In this document: piece after piece, positions 1 to 10,713 of the stretch
Layout of the letters: each line of letters opens with the position of its first letter
Numbering within the stretch: position 1 is the first letter of the stretch
NCBI GenBank assembly: GCA_021820845.1
Contig: JAKADC010000006.1
Coordinates: 1-64,000, forward strand
From: Pseudomonadota bacterium
Lineage (GTDB): Bacteria; Pseudomonadota; Gammaproteobacteria; Burkholderiales; Thiobacillaceae
Reading direction: 5' to 3'
DNA: 64,000 nt
Notes under the pieces: generated by a model
What the model was told of the DNA's origin: nothing
The model's input: only the letters and a program-made list of their open reading frames with translations
Database searches by the model: none
Made by a program: the position numbers and the translations under genes

Positions 1-1324
1 CCATCTGGCGCGAGAATTCCGGGCCGAGAACCACGGCGTTCAGTTCATCGTTGTGCACATAGCTTCGCCAGTCGAGGTTGGTCGAGCCCACCGTCGCCCA
101 GACGCCGTCGATCGAGGCGGTCTTCGAATGCAAGACCGCGTTGCGCCGCTCGTAGATCCGGACGCCGGCGTCGAGCAGCTCGGCGTAATGCGAGCGGCCC
201 GCATGGTACAGAAGCCACGAATCGGTCTTCCCCGGCAGAACGAGTTCCACGTCGACGCCGCGCTGCGCGGCAGAGACGAGGGCCTCGATCAGCTTCGGAT
301 CCGGCGCGAAATACGCGTTGGTGAGATGAACGAAGCGCTCCGCGTGGTCGATGGCCGAAAGCAGCGTGAGATAGATGGGGCTGGGGGACGCGTTGGCCCC
401 GCTGGCGATGGCGCGCACGATTTCGCCGCCTTTCGCGGAGAGCGGCGGAAAATAGTTCGCCTCGGCAAGCGGCGGCCCCTTCTGCCGCGCCCAGGTGTCG
501 ATGAAATCCCGCTGGAGTTCGGCCACGACGGGCCCCTCGACCTGCAGTTGCGTGTCGCGCCATCCAGGCTCGGGCGGCGTGCCTTGCTTCTTGACGGACT
601 TCGAGGCGGACCCGGTCGAATATGCCTCGCTGATGTTGATCCCGCCGAGAAAGGCGATGCGCCCGTCCACCACCAGAAGCTTGCGGTGATCGCGGTTGTT
701 CAGGAGCCACCTCTTGTCGCGGACCTTCGCGGGATTGACCGGGTTGAACTCGACGACCCGGACGCCCCTGGCGCGCAGGCGGTCGAAAAATTCCCGCGGG
801 GTGTTCAGGGAGCCGACGCTGTCGTAGATCAGGTTGACCTGGACGCCGCTCGCCTGCTTCGCGAGCAGCAGGTCGGCGAACTCGTTGCCGATCTCGCCGC
901 TTTCGAAGATGTAGGTCTCGAGGTTGATGTTGTTCGTCGCGGCGCGAATCGCCGCGAACATCGCCTGGTAGGTCCGGGGCCCGTCCTGCAGCAGCGTGAG
1001 CCGGTTACCCAGAACGAGCGGGCTGCCCTGATTGAGCGCCTGCTCGACCGCCAGATGTCTCTGCAGGATGCCGTTGTCGCCCGATTCTCTTTCGAGCGCC
1101 CTGATGATGCGTCCGGCTTTCTGCGGCGAGACCGGGCCGCGCGCGTCCTCGAACGCGATCGGCCCGCTCCTCGAAACGGCGGGGATCGGCGCGGCGGGCT
1201 GGTCGAGTGCGGCGCAGGACGAAAGCGCGAGCGCCGCGCCGGCGACCGCGGATCTGAAAAAAACGGCGAGGGCTCTCCGGTTGCCAACGCGGGCCACGCC
1301 TGGCGATGAACGCATCGACCTCAT
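1..1324 (-). CDS. Cardiolipin synthase / phospholipase D-family protein, 3' end cut by window edge
   Basis: Reverse-strand translation from ATG at 1324: lipoprotein-like N-terminus (ALALSSCAALDQ), first PLD motif NNRDHRKLLVVDGRIAFLGG and second motif LHSKTASIDGVWATVGSTNLDWRS; frame open to position 1. Confidence 0.88.
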   Translation of the reverse strand, partial: MRSMRSSPGVARVGNRRALAVFFRSAVAGAALALSSCAALDQPAAPIPAVSRSGPIAFEDARGPVSPQKAGRIIRALERESGDNGILQRHLAVEQALNQGSPLVLGNRLTLLQDGPRTYQAMFAAIRAATNNINLETYIFESGEIGNEFADLLLAKQASGVQVNLIYDSVGSLNTPREFFDRLRARGVRVVEFNPVNPAKVRDKRWLLNNRDHRKLLVVDGRIAFLGGINISEAYSTGSASKSVKKQGTPPEPGWRDTQLQVEGPVVAELQRDFIDTWARQKGPPLAEANYFPPLSAKGGEIVRAIASGANASPSPIYLTLLSAIDHAERFVHLTNAYFAPDPKLIEALVSAAQRGVDVELVLPGKTDSWLLYHAGRSHYAELLDAGVRIYERRNAVLHSKTASIDGVWATVGSTNLDWRSYVHNDELNAVVLGPEFSRQM

Positions 1325-1624
1325 TTTCAGCTCCCCGTGCCGCGCTATTTTTGGAATGATAGGCGGCTTTGGCCGGCTGATATCCTCGCGCCCGGGCACG
1401 GCGGGTCCGAGGTCCTGCGCCGCTTGGCGGGCACCCGGACGCGCTGCGCCGACCTGCGGCTCGCAGCGAGTGGCAACTCGCGCCGCAGCCGCGCGGGCCG
1501 AACGGAAGGGGGGGCCTCGTGGCCGAGGCGTCGGATCGGATTCACGCGCGCGTCCGTCCGTCCGCGGCCAGGAAAGGCCGCAGACGGCTGCCCCGACGAG
1601 TTCGCGCCGCCGGACGCCATGCCG

Positions 1625-1900
1625 TCAGGTATGGTGGCGGCGTCTTCCGACCGCGCTCGCGAGCACCGCGACGGCAGCGCCCGCGGCCGCGGCCATCATC
1701 AGCGATTTCAGGGGCTGCGCCTGGACGTACTGGGCCGCCTGGTCGGTCGTGTGCGAGATCGTTTCGCGCGCGCGCGCCGTGCCGTTGTCGATGGCCTCGC
1801 TGCCGCGTGCCGCGAGTTCCGTCGCGCCTTCGCGCGCTTCATCGATCGAACGGCGGGCATGCTCCGCAACGCTTTTTTCGGTTCGGGATATCGATTCCAT
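1625..1900 (-). CDS. DUF883/ElaB-YqjD-like stress protein with C-terminal membrane segment
   Basis: 91 aa; amphipathic helical N-terminus then QAQPLKSLMMAAAAGAAVAVLASAVGRRR, typical of the YqjD/ElaB family. Confidence 0.8.
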   Translation of the reverse strand: MESISRTEKSVAEHARRSIDEAREGATELAARGSEAIDNGTARARETISHTTDQAAQYVQAQPLKSLMMAAAAGAAVAVLASAVGRRRHHT

Positions 1901-2305
1901 GGGAGGCTCCTGTCATGATTTCAAGGATGCGCCTGCTCGTATCGCAGGCCTGAGTTTCATCCTAGGCATCATGCGCGGGGGCGCACTAGGGGAAGGCGAC
2001 CCCGACCGTTTGTCCGCCGCGGCGCGGGGTCGCTGTAGGCGGCATCCGACGCCGGCAGCGGCGTCCGCGTCGGACGGAGCCGACACCCCGGCGCGTCATT
2101 TTCATGCAATGTGTCGCGTCGCCGGCCGACAGTTCTCGCCCATTGCGCCACCCAAGATGAAATCGTCCGCCGCGAAAGGCCGGCGCAGGTTCTCCGGCCG
2201 GTGACCGGCAAGGCGCCGCCCGCGCATTTCGGGTGGCGGCGTGTTGCCGGAAGGGCGCGAGTTGCCCCGCGGCGTCATCTCCCACAACCGTCAGGAGGCG
2301 TCATC

Positions 2306-2479
2306 ATGCTGAAATGGGCCTTGATTTTTTTCATCGTGTCGCTCGTCGCCGCGCTCTTCGGCTTCACCGGCATCGCCGCGGGTGCGGCCGCGATCGCCAA
2401 AACCCTGTTCTACATCGCGGTGCTGCTCTTCGTCCTGTTCCTGGTCCTCGGCCTGTTCGCGGCGCGTTCGCTGAAATAG
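2306..2479 (+). CDS. DUF1328 (YtjA-like) small membrane protein
   Basis: [53 protein letters not shown]-like aggaggcg upstream. Confidence 0.85.
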   Translation: MLKWALIFFIVSLVAALFGFTGIAAGAAAIAKTLFYIAVLLFVLFLVLGLFAARSLK

Positions 2480-2637
2480 GCCGATTTATGACAGAGGTGT
2501 GTCAGCGGTTTCTGACAGGCCTTTCAGTTGTCACCGATAGTACGGCCGGGGCCCGCCCGTAAGCTGGCACAAATGTTTCATAACGGCGTGCCGCCTTCCG
2601 GGCCGCGCCCCCGGCCGGGAAACCGCAGGAGAGGCTC

Positions 2638-2802
2638 ATGTTATATTACGCACTCGTATTCTTCATTATCGCCATCATAGCCGCGGTGTTCGGCTTCACC
2701 GGTCTGGCCGCGAGCGCGGCCGGTATCGCCAAGATTCTTTTCATCGTTTTTCTTGTGATGGCGCTTGCCGCCTTTGTGGTCAACCTGTTGCGGGGTCGCT
2801 GA
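2638..2802 (+). CDS. DUF1328 (YtjA-like) small membrane protein, second copy
   Basis: [54 protein letters not shown]; paralogous to the 2306 gene; not in the supplied ORF list because of its length. Confidence 0.82.
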   Translation: MLYYALVFFIIAIIAAVFGFTGLAASAAGIAKILFIVFLVMALAAFVVNLLRGR

Positions 2803-2846
2803 CGCGGCCAGCAGCCGGCCGATCAATATAACAAGCGGGGGAACGG

Positions 2847-3482
2847 ATGATTCAGGTTGCCATTGTCGATGACCATCAGATTGTGCGAACGGGGTTTCGC
2901 GAACTGCTGAGCGAAGATTCCGGAATCGGCATCAGCTTCGAAGCCGCCACCGGCGACGAGGCGCTTGCGCAGTTGCGCACGACGCCGTGCGACGTGCTGT
3001 TGCTGGACATTTCCCTGCCGGGGAAAAGCGGCGTCGACGTCCTCCGTACCGTGCGCCAGCGCCATCCCGACCTCAAGGTTTTGATCCTGAGCGGCTTTCC
3101 GGAGGAAAGCTACGCGCTCGCGATGATCAAGAACGGCGCCAACGGCTACCTGTGCAAGGACTGCGAACAGCCGGAACTGCTGCGCGCCATCCACACCGTT
3201 TCGCTCGGACGCCGTTACGTGTCGCCGCGCACGGCCGAACTCCTCGCCGACGAGATGAGCGGCGAACGGAGCGGCGAGCCGCACGAGGTGCTGTCGGACC
3301 GCGAGCTTCAGGTCTTTCTGCGCCTCGCGCGCGGCGAATCGGTCACCGAGATCGCGGAGCAGCTCCATCTCAGCGTCAAGACGATCAGCACCTACCGTTC
3401 CCGGCTGATCGAGAAGCTCAATGTCGCCAGCAACGCCGAACTGGCGACGTATGCACTGAGGCACGGGCTCATCGCGCCATGA
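2847..3482 (+). CDS. NarL/FixJ-family response regulator (REC + LuxR HTH)
   Basis: REC motifs VAIVDDHQIVRTGF, LLLDISLPGKSG and LuxR HTH LSDRELQVFLRLARGESVTEIAEQLHLSVKTISTYRSRLIEKLNV. Confidence 0.92.
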   Translation: MIQVAIVDDHQIVRTGFRELLSEDSGIGISFEAATGDEALAQLRTTPCDVLLLDISLPGKSGVDVLRTVRQRHPDLKVLILSGFPEESYALAMIKNGANGYLCKDCEQPELLRAIHTVSLGRRYVSPRTAELLADEMSGERSGEPHEVLSDRELQVFLRLARGESVTEIAEQLHLSVKTISTYRSRLIEKLNVASNAELATYALRHGLIAP

Positions 3483-3922
3483 AGACGGCGCACAGTGAAA
3501 TGGGTGCCGATCCGATACGTCCTTCCGATTCGCTGTTGAGAGTCCTCCTGATCGAAGACTCGCTTCTGTTGCAGGAGCTGCTCGGCGGTCTCCTGAGCGA
3601 GATCGAGGGCGTCGAGTACTGCGGCTGCGCGGAGGGCGAGGTCGAGGCGCTGCAGCGGCTCGCCGAGACGCCCGTCGACCTGGTGATCATCGACATCGAG
3701 CTCAGACAGGGCAGCGGCATCGGCGTGCTCGGCATGATGCAGCTGGATACGGACCTGTACGGAAATCCGCGCAAGGCGGTGCTGACGAACTATGCGCACG
3801 CGACGATGCGCCAGCGCTGCGAGCGCCTGGGCATGGACGCTTTCTTCGACAAGTCGCTGCAGGTCAACCAGCTGATCGATTACGTCAACGACGAGGCGAT
3901 GCGCAAGCAGACCGTGGCCTGA
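3479..3922 (+). CDS. Single-domain response regulator receiver protein
   Basis: ATGA overlap with upstream RR; VLLIEDSLLLQELL ... LVIIDIELRQGSGIGVL; no output domain. Confidence 0.82.
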   Translation: MKTAHSEMGADPIRPSDSLLRVLLIEDSLLLQELLGGLLSEIEGVEYCGCAEGEVEALQRLAETPVDLVIIDIELRQGSGIGVLGMMQLDTDLYGNPRKAVLTNYAHATMRQRCERLGMDAFFDKSLQVNQLIDYVNDEAMRKQTVA

Positions 3923-3940
3923 GCCGACCGGCTGCGGCGC

Positions 3941-5305
3941 TCACGCCGGCAGCACCACGCGGATGGTGACGCCTGAGCCCGGCGCCGTGCGCAGGTCGAG
4001 CCGGCCCCCGTGCGTGAAGACGCGGTGCTTGATGCCCGCCAGCCCGTGGCGGGCGAGCTTGGGCGACGCGAGATCGAAACCGATGCCGTCGTCCTTGATT
4101 TCCAGTTCGATGGTCCGCGGTGTCGTGCTCAGCGACACGCGGACGCGCCGGGCACGGGCGTACTTGCGGATGTTGGTGAGCGCTTCCTGGACGATGCGGA
4201 ACAGGCTCAGCGAAACGTCGGCCGGAAGCGTCGATTCGATTTCCTCCAGATCCGCGTCGACTTCGATTTCCTCCTGCTGGCGGAATTCCTCGATCAGGGC
4301 CTTCAGCGCCTCGATCAAGCCCAGGTCGTGGAGCAGCGCGGGGCGGAGGTCGTTGATGATGCGCCGCTGCAGCGTGATGCCGCCTATCAGGCTCTGACGC
4401 AGCCGCGCGATCCGGTCCGTGACCAGCGCCTGCGATTCGGGCGGCAGCAGGCGTTCGATCCGGTCCGCGTCCAGCTTGGCGGCGGTCAGCAGCGCGCCGA
4501 GTTCATCGTGCAGTTCGCGCGCCAGATGCATTTTTTCCGTTTCCCGCACGTCGGTCAGATAGGTGGCGAGCTGCGTCAATTCCGCGGTGCGCCGGCGCAC
4601 CTCCGCCTCGAGGCGTTCGTTTTCCTCCTCGAGCAGGTGGCGGATCTTTTCCTGCAGTTCCTGCTTCCTCTGCTCCTGCGAGACCACGAGAACGAGCAGC
4701 AGCAGCGACGCGACGGCAAGCGTCACGCCGGTGATCCGGCCGGCCTCGAAGCCGCTCATCGAGCGTTTGACGTTCTCCAGGTTTTCCGTGAACAGCCTGA
4801 CCTTCATGGCGTTGTGCTGGAGGCGGTAGGCATCCATCGCCACCGTGCCCTGGTCGAACCAGTTTTTTTCCGGCGCGTCGCCATTCTCGATGTGCCGCGC
4901 CGTCATTTCCGTCCGCGCGGCCAGCGTCTGCGCCGACTTGATCAGCAGGTCCGCCGCCGCGGCATGCCGGGGGTCCGACTGCTCCCGCCGGATGACGTCC
5001 AGGCTCTCGTGGATCCGCGGGATCGTCGCGCGAAAGGCGTCGTGGTACGCCGGGTCGCGGGTGAGCGCGTAGCCGCGGACCGACGATTGGGCCTCGACGA
5101 GGAGCTGGTTCAGTCGGTCGAGGCGGTCGGCGCGCTGGTTGGTGACGCCGAACTGGCGCAAGGCATCGAGACCCGCGGAAGTCTGCATGTAGCTGGCGAC
5201 CAGCAGGCCGACCAGAAGCGCCACGCCGACGGCGAGATAGAGCTGGGTGCGGGTTCGCAGCGCGTCCTTTTCCTGCGGCACCGCGGATGAAAACAGTTTC
5301 GGCAT
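3941..5305 (-). CDS. Sensor histidine kinase, CHASE3-like sensor with NarX-type HisKA_3/HATPase
   Basis: Two TM segments, DVRETEKMHLARELHDELGALLTAAKLDADRI H-box and DDGIGFD / GLAGIKHRV N/G boxes; start at 5305 (MPKLFSS) preferred over the 5404 extension. Confidence 0.87.
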   Translation of the reverse strand: MPKLFSSAVPQEKDALRTRTQLYLAVGVALLVGLLVASYMQTSAGLDALRQFGVTNQRADRLDRLNQLLVEAQSSVRGYALTRDPAYHDAFRATIPRIHESLDVIRREQSDPRHAAAADLLIKSAQTLAARTEMTARHIENGDAPEKNWFDQGTVAMDAYRLQHNAMKVRLFTENLENVKRSMSGFEAGRITGVTLAVASLLLLVLVVSQEQRKQELQEKIRHLLEEENERLEAEVRRRTAELTQLATYLTDVRETEKMHLARELHDELGALLTAAKLDADRIERLLPPESQALVTDRIARLRQSLIGGITLQRRIINDLRPALLHDLGLIEALKALIEEFRQQEEIEVDADLEEIESTLPADVSLSLFRIVQEALTNIRKYARARRVRVSLSTTPRTIELEIKDDGIGFDLASPKLARHGLAGIKHRVFTHGGRLDLRTAPGSGVTIRVVLPA

Positions 5306-5575
5306 AGTGGGTCCGGCTGGGATGGCTTGCGACGGTTTATTGCAGGAATCCTCCGGCAGGTCAATCCGCCCGTTCCGACGTGACACCCCGGAGGTCGATC
5401 CCATGCTGGTTTCAATGATCCCATCGCCATGCAGACGGGGGGTCCGTACTTAGGCGCGCGTCCGCAGCTACCAGTTATGGGCGACGACGCATCGCGGCTG
5501 GTTCGCGGCGTTGGCGCCGTGAGCGCAGACGCGAAGCGACGCCGCGAAACTTCACCTCGCGCCGCGACAGTCCGG

Positions 5576-6871
5576 TCAGTCTTTCGGCTTTCGCGCGGCC
5601 TCTTTCTCGCCGCCGACGGCCATGGTCCTCGGCAGCAGCACCCACATGCGGCCGCGCTGCTTCATGCGCCCCGCGAGCTCGCCGGCCTCGTCGCCGAATC
5701 CCCAGAAGAAGTCTGCGCGCACGCCGCCCCGGATCGCGCTGCCGCTGTCCTGCGCCATCACCAGCCGGTCGAGCGGCTGGGTGGAGTTCGGCCGGGTCGT
5801 GGTGAGGAAGACCGGCGCGCCGAGCGGAATGAATTTCGGGTCGACGGCGATCGAGCGGCCCGCGGTCAGCGGAACGCCGAGCGATCCCAGCGGTCCCGGC
5901 AGGCCGTCGGGCAGCTCGCGAAAGAAGATGAAGCTCGGATTGCTGGCGAGCAGCGCGGGCAGCTTGTCCGGATGCTTTTTGCCCCACGCCTTGATGCCCC
6001 GCATCGACGCCTGCTCGAGCTTGAGTTCGCCGCGTTCGACCAGCAGCTTGCCGATCGACTGGTAGGGATAGCCGTTCTGGTCCGCATAGCCGACCCGCAT
6101 GTGCGCGCCGTCGGGAAGCTCGATGCGTCCCGAACCCTGAACCTGCAGGAAGAACAGCTCGACCGGGTCCTCGGCCCACGCGATCGGCGTGCCCTTGAAG
6201 CGGCTGCCCTCACCGTCGGCGGCCATCTCGATTTCCTTGCGCGTGGGGTAAGGCACGACCTTGTTGCCGACCAGCCGCCCGCGCAGGCGGAGGTTCTTCA
6301 GTTCGGGATAGACGCTCGCGAGGTCGACCGTGATGAGGTCGTCGGGCGCGGCGTAGAGCGGATAGCGCGCACGCGCGGTGCGCACGCGGTCACCTTTCAG
6401 CAGCGGTTCGTAATAGCCGGTGATCAGGCCGTCGGGACTGCCGTCCTCCTGCGTGGCTTCGTAGGGTCGAAAATGTTTTTCGAAGAACGCGCGCGCCGTC
6501 TTGTCGTCGGGGGCCGCCATGCGCGCCGCCTCGCCGCAGACGTCCGACCAGCCCGTCTGCCTGCCGAGCGTCGCGCAGCCGCGCAGGAAGGCGGTCCACG
6601 CTTCGCTGATCCGGCCGTCCTGCCCGAGCTTCACCGCCGGCCAGTCGACCGGCTTGAGCCTGGGGTAGACGGCGGCCGGCGTGGGGATGAGCGCCTGGGG
6701 TGCGGGGGCGGGTGCGGGGGCGGGTGAAGGTGCGGGCGGAGCAGCGGGCTCGACGCGGGACGGCGCGACAGGCGGCGGGGCAGCGGGCTGCGGCGGCGGC
6801 GCGGTCGGCCGGGTCGCGCACGCTGACAGCAGCAGCACGGCCAGCCACGGGCTTGCGCGGAACGGCATCAC
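5576..6871 (-). CDS. mltA: Membrane-bound lytic murein transglycosylase A (MltA)
   Basis: Lipoprotein signal LLLSACATRP, GLITGYYEPLLKG, RVGYADQNGYPYQSIGKLL, VPLTAGRSIAVDPKFIPLG, AQDSGSAIRGGVRADFFWGFGDEAGELAGRMKQRGRMWVLLP. Confidence 0.93.
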   Translation of the reverse strand: MMPFRASPWLAVLLLSACATRPTAPPPQPAAPPPVAPSRVEPAAPPAPSPAPAPAPAPQALIPTPAAVYPRLKPVDWPAVKLGQDGRISEAWTAFLRGCATLGRQTGWSDVCGEAARMAAPDDKTARAFFEKHFRPYEATQEDGSPDGLITGYYEPLLKGDRVRTARARYPLYAAPDDLITVDLASVYPELKNLRLRGRLVGNKVVPYPTRKEIEMAADGEGSRFKGTPIAWAEDPVELFFLQVQGSGRIELPDGAHMRVGYADQNGYPYQSIGKLLVERGELKLEQASMRGIKAWGKKHPDKLPALLASNPSFIFFRELPDGLPGPLGSLGVPLTAGRSIAVDPKFIPLGAPVFLTTTRPNSTQPLDRLVMAQDSGSAIRGGVRADFFWGFGDEAGELAGRMKQRGRMWVLLPRTMAVGGEKEAARKPKD

Positions 6872-6930
6872 GGGTGAAGATGGCTCAGATCAAGAACACG
6901 TCCCGAGTATAACAAGGAGCGTCGAGCCGG

Positions 6931-7023
6931 ATGGATACGCAAGGACTGGGCTGGTTGGTGCTGGAAGCCGCGACGGCGCTGGGACTCCTGCTGTTCATCG
7001 TGTGGTGGACGATGAAGAAATGA
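6931..7023 (+). CDS. Putative 30-aa single-TM small membrane protein
   Basis: ATG with aaggagc SD 10 nt upstream: MDTQGLGWLVLEAATALGLLLFIVWWTMKK*. Confidence 0.5.
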   Translation: MDTQGLGWLVLEAATALGLLLFIVWWTMKK

Positions 7024-7056
7024 CGCGATCGTCCGCCGTCTTCCGGGTGCGCAGGC

Positions 7057-7440
7057 CTAATGCAATACCCGGGGCATCGACAAGGTGAACTGGGAGATCT
7101 CGGCTTCGAACTTGTGGCCGTCTTCGGCGGCCATCTGGTAGCTGCCGCGCATCGTGCCGACCGGGGTCGCCAACGCGGTGCCGCTGGTGTACTCGAAGCT
7201 CTCGCCCGGCCGCAGCAGCGGCTGTTCGCCCACCACGCCGAGCCCCTTGACTTCCTGGACGGCGTTTTCGGCGTCGGTGATGATCCAGTGGCGCGAGATC
7301 AGCTGCGCCGCCACCGTTCCGGAGTTCGCGATCGTGATGGTATAGGCGAACACGTAGCGGTCCGCCGAGGGGTCGCTCTGCTCGGCCAGGTAAGCCGTTT
7401 TGACGGTGACGCTGATCTGGTATTTCTTGCCTTCGGCCAC
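7057..7440 (-). CDS. apaG: ApaG protein
   Basis: GTG start at 7440; VTVKTAYLAEQSDPSADRYVFAYTITIANSGTVAAQLISRHWIITDAENAVQEVKGLGVVGEQPLLRPGESFEYTSGTALATPVGTMRGSYQM. Confidence 0.93.
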   Translation of the reverse strand: MAEGKKYQISVTVKTAYLAEQSDPSADRYVFAYTITIANSGTVAAQLISRHWIITDAENAVQEVKGLGVVGEQPLLRPGESFEYTSGTALATPVGTMRGSYQMAAEDGHKFEAEISQFTLSMPRVLH

Positions 7441-7534
7441 GGGTTTGCTCGACGGGATGCGATCTTGCGAGTGTAACGCAATGACGTGACGGGCTGGTAA
7501 AATGGCCCGGTTTCCCCAAATTCCGGAGCCTCCC

Positions 7535-8218
7535 ATGACGTACCGCATCGCCCCGTCCATCCTGTCCGCCGACTTTGCCAAGCTGGGCGATGAAGTCGAC
7601 AACGTGCTCGCCTCGGGCGCCGACATCGTCCACTTCGACGTGATGGACAACCACTACGTGCCGAACCTGACGATCGGCCCGCTGGTCTGCGAGGCGCTGC
7701 GCAAGCACGGCGTCACCGCGCCGATCGACGTGCACCTGATGGTGAAGCCGGTCGACCGCATCATCCCCGATTTCGCCAAGGCGGGCGCGACCTACATCAC
7801 CTTCCATCCGGAAGCCTCCGAGCACATCGACCGCACCATCGGCCTCATCAAGGAAAACGGCTGCAAGGCCGGCCTGGTGTTCAATCCCGCCACGCCGCTG
7901 GACGTGCTGGAATACACGCTCGACAAGCTCGACATGGTGCTCCTGATGTCGGTCAACCCCGGCTTCGGCGGCCAGAAATTCATCCCCTACGTGCTCGACA
8001 AGGCGCGCGCCGTGCGCAGGATGATCGACGATCGCGGCCTCAAGGTGAACATCGAGATCGATGGCGGCGTCGGCCCTGCCAACATCGCCGAAGTCGCGCG
8101 CGCCGGCGTCGACACCTTCGTTGCCGGCTCGGCCGTGTTCGGCGCCGCCAAGGATAGCGACCCGCAGCGCTACAACAGCATCATCGCCGCTATGCGCGCC
8201 GAACTGGCCAAGGTCTGA
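7535..8218 (+). CDS. rpe: Ribulose-phosphate 3-epimerase
   Basis: [56 protein letters not shown]. Confidence 0.95.
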   Translation: MTYRIAPSILSADFAKLGDEVDNVLASGADIVHFDVMDNHYVPNLTIGPLVCEALRKHGVTAPIDVHLMVKPVDRIIPDFAKAGATYITFHPEASEHIDRTIGLIKENGCKAGLVFNPATPLDVLEYTLDKLDMVLLMSVNPGFGGQKFIPYVLDKARAVRRMIDDRGLKVNIEIDGGVGPANIAEVARAGVDTFVAGSAVFGAAKDSDPQRYNSIIAAMRAELAKV

Positions 8219-8302
8219 TTTTTTCCTCCGCGAAGGACGCGAAGCGGCAGGACGACGGTTTTTCGCTTCGCAACGCTTCGCGTCCCGCGCGGACAAACCC
8301 AT

Positions 8303-8986
8303 ATGAAAAGCTTCCCTCTTCCCATCAAGGCCGTCGTCATCGATCTCGACGGCACGCTGCTCGACACCGCGTCCGATCTCGCGCACGCCGCCGAACTGAT
8401 GATGGCGGAACTCGGCCTGCCGTGTCCGTCGCTCGAGACGATCTCCACCTACATCGGCAACGGCGTGTCGCGGCTGGTCAAGCGCGTGCTCACCGGCGAC
8501 ATGGACGCCGAGCCCGACGCGGCCCTGTTCGAAAAGGCCATCGCCTCGTACAACCGGCACTACAGCGCCAATGTCTCGCTGCATTCGCGCCCGTTCGAAG
8601 GCGTCGTCGAAGGCCTCCAGGCCTTCAAGGCGATGGGGCTGCACGTGGCCTGCATCACCAACAAGGCCGAGGTGTTCACCCATCCGCTGCTGAAGGACAC
8701 GGGCCTGTTCGACTACTTCGAACTGATCCTGTCGGGCGACACCTTGCCCAAGCGCAAGCCCGACCCGCTGCCGCTCCTGCACGCGTGCGAGGTGTTCAAG
8801 GTGAAGCCGGCGGAATTGCTGCTGATCGGCGATTCGCTCAACGACACGCAGGCGGCGCGCGCCGCGGGCAGTCCCGTGTTCTGCGTGCCGTATGGCTACA
8901 ACCGCGGGCGTCCCGTCGCCGAGCTCGACCTCGACGCGGTGGTGCCGAGCCTCGCCGTCGCGGCGCGGATGGTGACGAAGGCGTGA
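8303..8986 (+). CDS. gph: Phosphoglycolate phosphatase (HAD)
   Basis: VVIDLDGTLLDTASDLAHA, CITNKAEVFTHPLL, KRKPDPLPLLHACEVF, LLIGDSLNDTQAARAAGSPVFCVPYGYN. Confidence 0.92.
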   Translation: MKSFPLPIKAVVIDLDGTLLDTASDLAHAAELMMAELGLPCPSLETISTYIGNGVSRLVKRVLTGDMDAEPDAALFEKAIASYNRHYSANVSLHSRPFEGVVEGLQAFKAMGLHVACITNKAEVFTHPLLKDTGLFDYFELILSGDTLPKRKPDPLPLLHACEVFKVKPAELLLIGDSLNDTQAARAAGSPVFCVPYGYNRGRPVAELDLDAVVPSLAVAARMVTKA

Positions 8987-9109
8987 ACCTCAGGGGCGGG
9001 GATTCGGGATCCGGGGGGCAGGGAGCGCGTGGCCGATGGCCCCGCTTTTATTGAATAAGGCGCGCAGCGGCTTACCCTGAATCCTGACCCCCGATCCCTG
9101 AATCCTGCC

Positions 9110-10588
9110 ATGACCGAACAAGAATTTTTCGAACTCGCCCGCCAGGGCTACACCCGCATCCCGCTCGTGCGCGAGATGCCTGGCGACCTGGAAACGCCGC
9201 TCTCCGTCTACCTCAAGCTCGCCAACGCGCCTTACTCCTATCTCCTCGAGTCGGTCGTCGGCGGCGAGCGCTTCGGCCGCTATTCCTTCATCGGCCTGCC
9301 CGCACGCACCGTCGTTCGCGTGCGCGCCCATCTGCTGACCGTGGAAACCGACGGCCAGGTGGTCGAGGAGCACAGCCTGACCGATCCGCTGGCCTTCATC
9401 GCCGCCTTCCAGGCGCGCTTCAAGGCCGCGCCGGTGACGGGCCTGCCCCGCTTCACCGGCGGCCTGGCGGGCTACTTCGGCTACGACACGATCCGCTACA
9501 TCGAAAAGCGGCTTGCCGACCGGCGCAAGGACGACGTGCTGCACACGCCGGACATCCTGCTGATGCTGACCGAAGAACTGGCGGTGTTCGACAATCTGGC
9601 CGGCAAGCTCTATCTCGTCACCCACGCCGACCCGATGCAGGCGGACGCCTACGCGCAGGGCCACCTGCGCCTGGCCGATCTGACCGACAAGCTCCGTGCG
9701 CCGGTCGTGATGCCCGCCGAGCCGCCCGCCGACACCGCCGAGCCGAGTTCGGAATTCGGCGAGGCCGAATTCAAGGCGGCGGTGCAGAAGGCGAAGGACT
9801 ACATCGCCGCGGGCGACGTGATGCAGGTGGTGCTGTCGCAGCGCATGGCGCGACCCTTCGCCGCGTCGCCCTTGTCGCTGTACCGCGCGCTGCGCAGCCT
9901 GAATCCGTCGCCGTACATGTTCTTCTACGACCTCGGCGGCTTTCACGTCGTCGGTTCGTCGCCGGAGATCCTGGTGCGGCTCGAAAGCGACCTCGTGACC
10001 CTGCGTCCCATCGCCGGCACCCGCCCGCGGGGCCTCACGCGCGAGGACGACCAGCGCCTCGCCGAGGAATTGCTGGCCGATCCGAAGGAATGCGCCGAGC
10101 ACCTGCAGTTGCTCGACCTCGGCCGCAACGACACCGGGCGCGTCGCCGTCACCGGCAGCGTCCAGGTCACCGAGAACATGCAGATCGAGCGCTATTCGCA
10201 CGTCATGCACATCGTCTCCAACGTCGAAGGCAAGCTGAAGCCGGGGCTCACCGCGCTCGACGTGCTGCGCGCGAGTTTCCCGGCCGGCACCGTGTCGGGC
10301 GCGCCGAAGGTGCGGGCGATGGAGATCATCGACGAACTCGAACCGAGCAAGCGCGGCATCTACGCGGGCGCGGTCGGTTATCTCGGCTTCAACGGCGACA
10401 TGGATCTCGCGATCGCGATCCGCACCGCCATCGTCAAGGACGGCATGCTGTACGCGCAGGCCGGCGCCGGCATCGTCGCCGATTCGGTGCCCGACAACGA
10501 ATGGCTGGAGACGCTGAACAAGGCGCGTGCCGTCGTGCGCGCCGCCGAGCTCGCCCAGGCGCGATTCGGCGGCAACGCGGTCGACTGA
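9110..10588 (+). CDS. trpE: Anthranilate synthase component I
   Basis: Chorismate-binding motifs [78 protein letters not shown]. Confidence 0.96.
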   Translation: MTEQEFFELARQGYTRIPLVREMPGDLETPLSVYLKLANAPYSYLLESVVGGERFGRYSFIGLPARTVVRVRAHLLTVETDGQVVEEHSLTDPLAFIAAFQARFKAAPVTGLPRFTGGLAGYFGYDTIRYIEKRLADRRKDDVLHTPDILLMLTEELAVFDNLAGKLYLVTHADPMQADAYAQGHLRLADLTDKLRAPVVMPAEPPADTAEPSSEFGEAEFKAAVQKAKDYIAAGDVMQVVLSQRMARPFAASPLSLYRALRSLNPSPYMFFYDLGGFHVVGSSPEILVRLESDLVTLRPIAGTRPRGLTREDDQRLAEELLADPKECAEHLQLLDLGRNDTGRVAVTGSVQVTENMQIERYSHVMHIVSNVEGKLKPGLTALDVLRASFPAGTVSGAPKVRAMEIIDELEPSKRGIYAGAVGYLGFNGDMDLAIAIRTAIVKDGMLYAQAGAGIVADSVPDNEWLETLNKARAVVRAAELAQARFGGNAVD

Positions 10589-10713
10589 CGCCGCCCCCCG
10601 GGCTTCCTGTCAGACGAATCTGAAAAAACGGCTTTCCGTGCGGGCAGCGGCGGAGCCGCCGCGGGCGCTGTCTACACTGGGTCTGTTGCAGATCCGTGCC
10701 ACGGGGGTGCTCC

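Noticed and set aside
53-1309. Long plus-strand ORF (418 aa)
   Set aside because: Antisense shadow of the cardiolipin synthase-like gene in GC-rich DNA; no recognisable motif.
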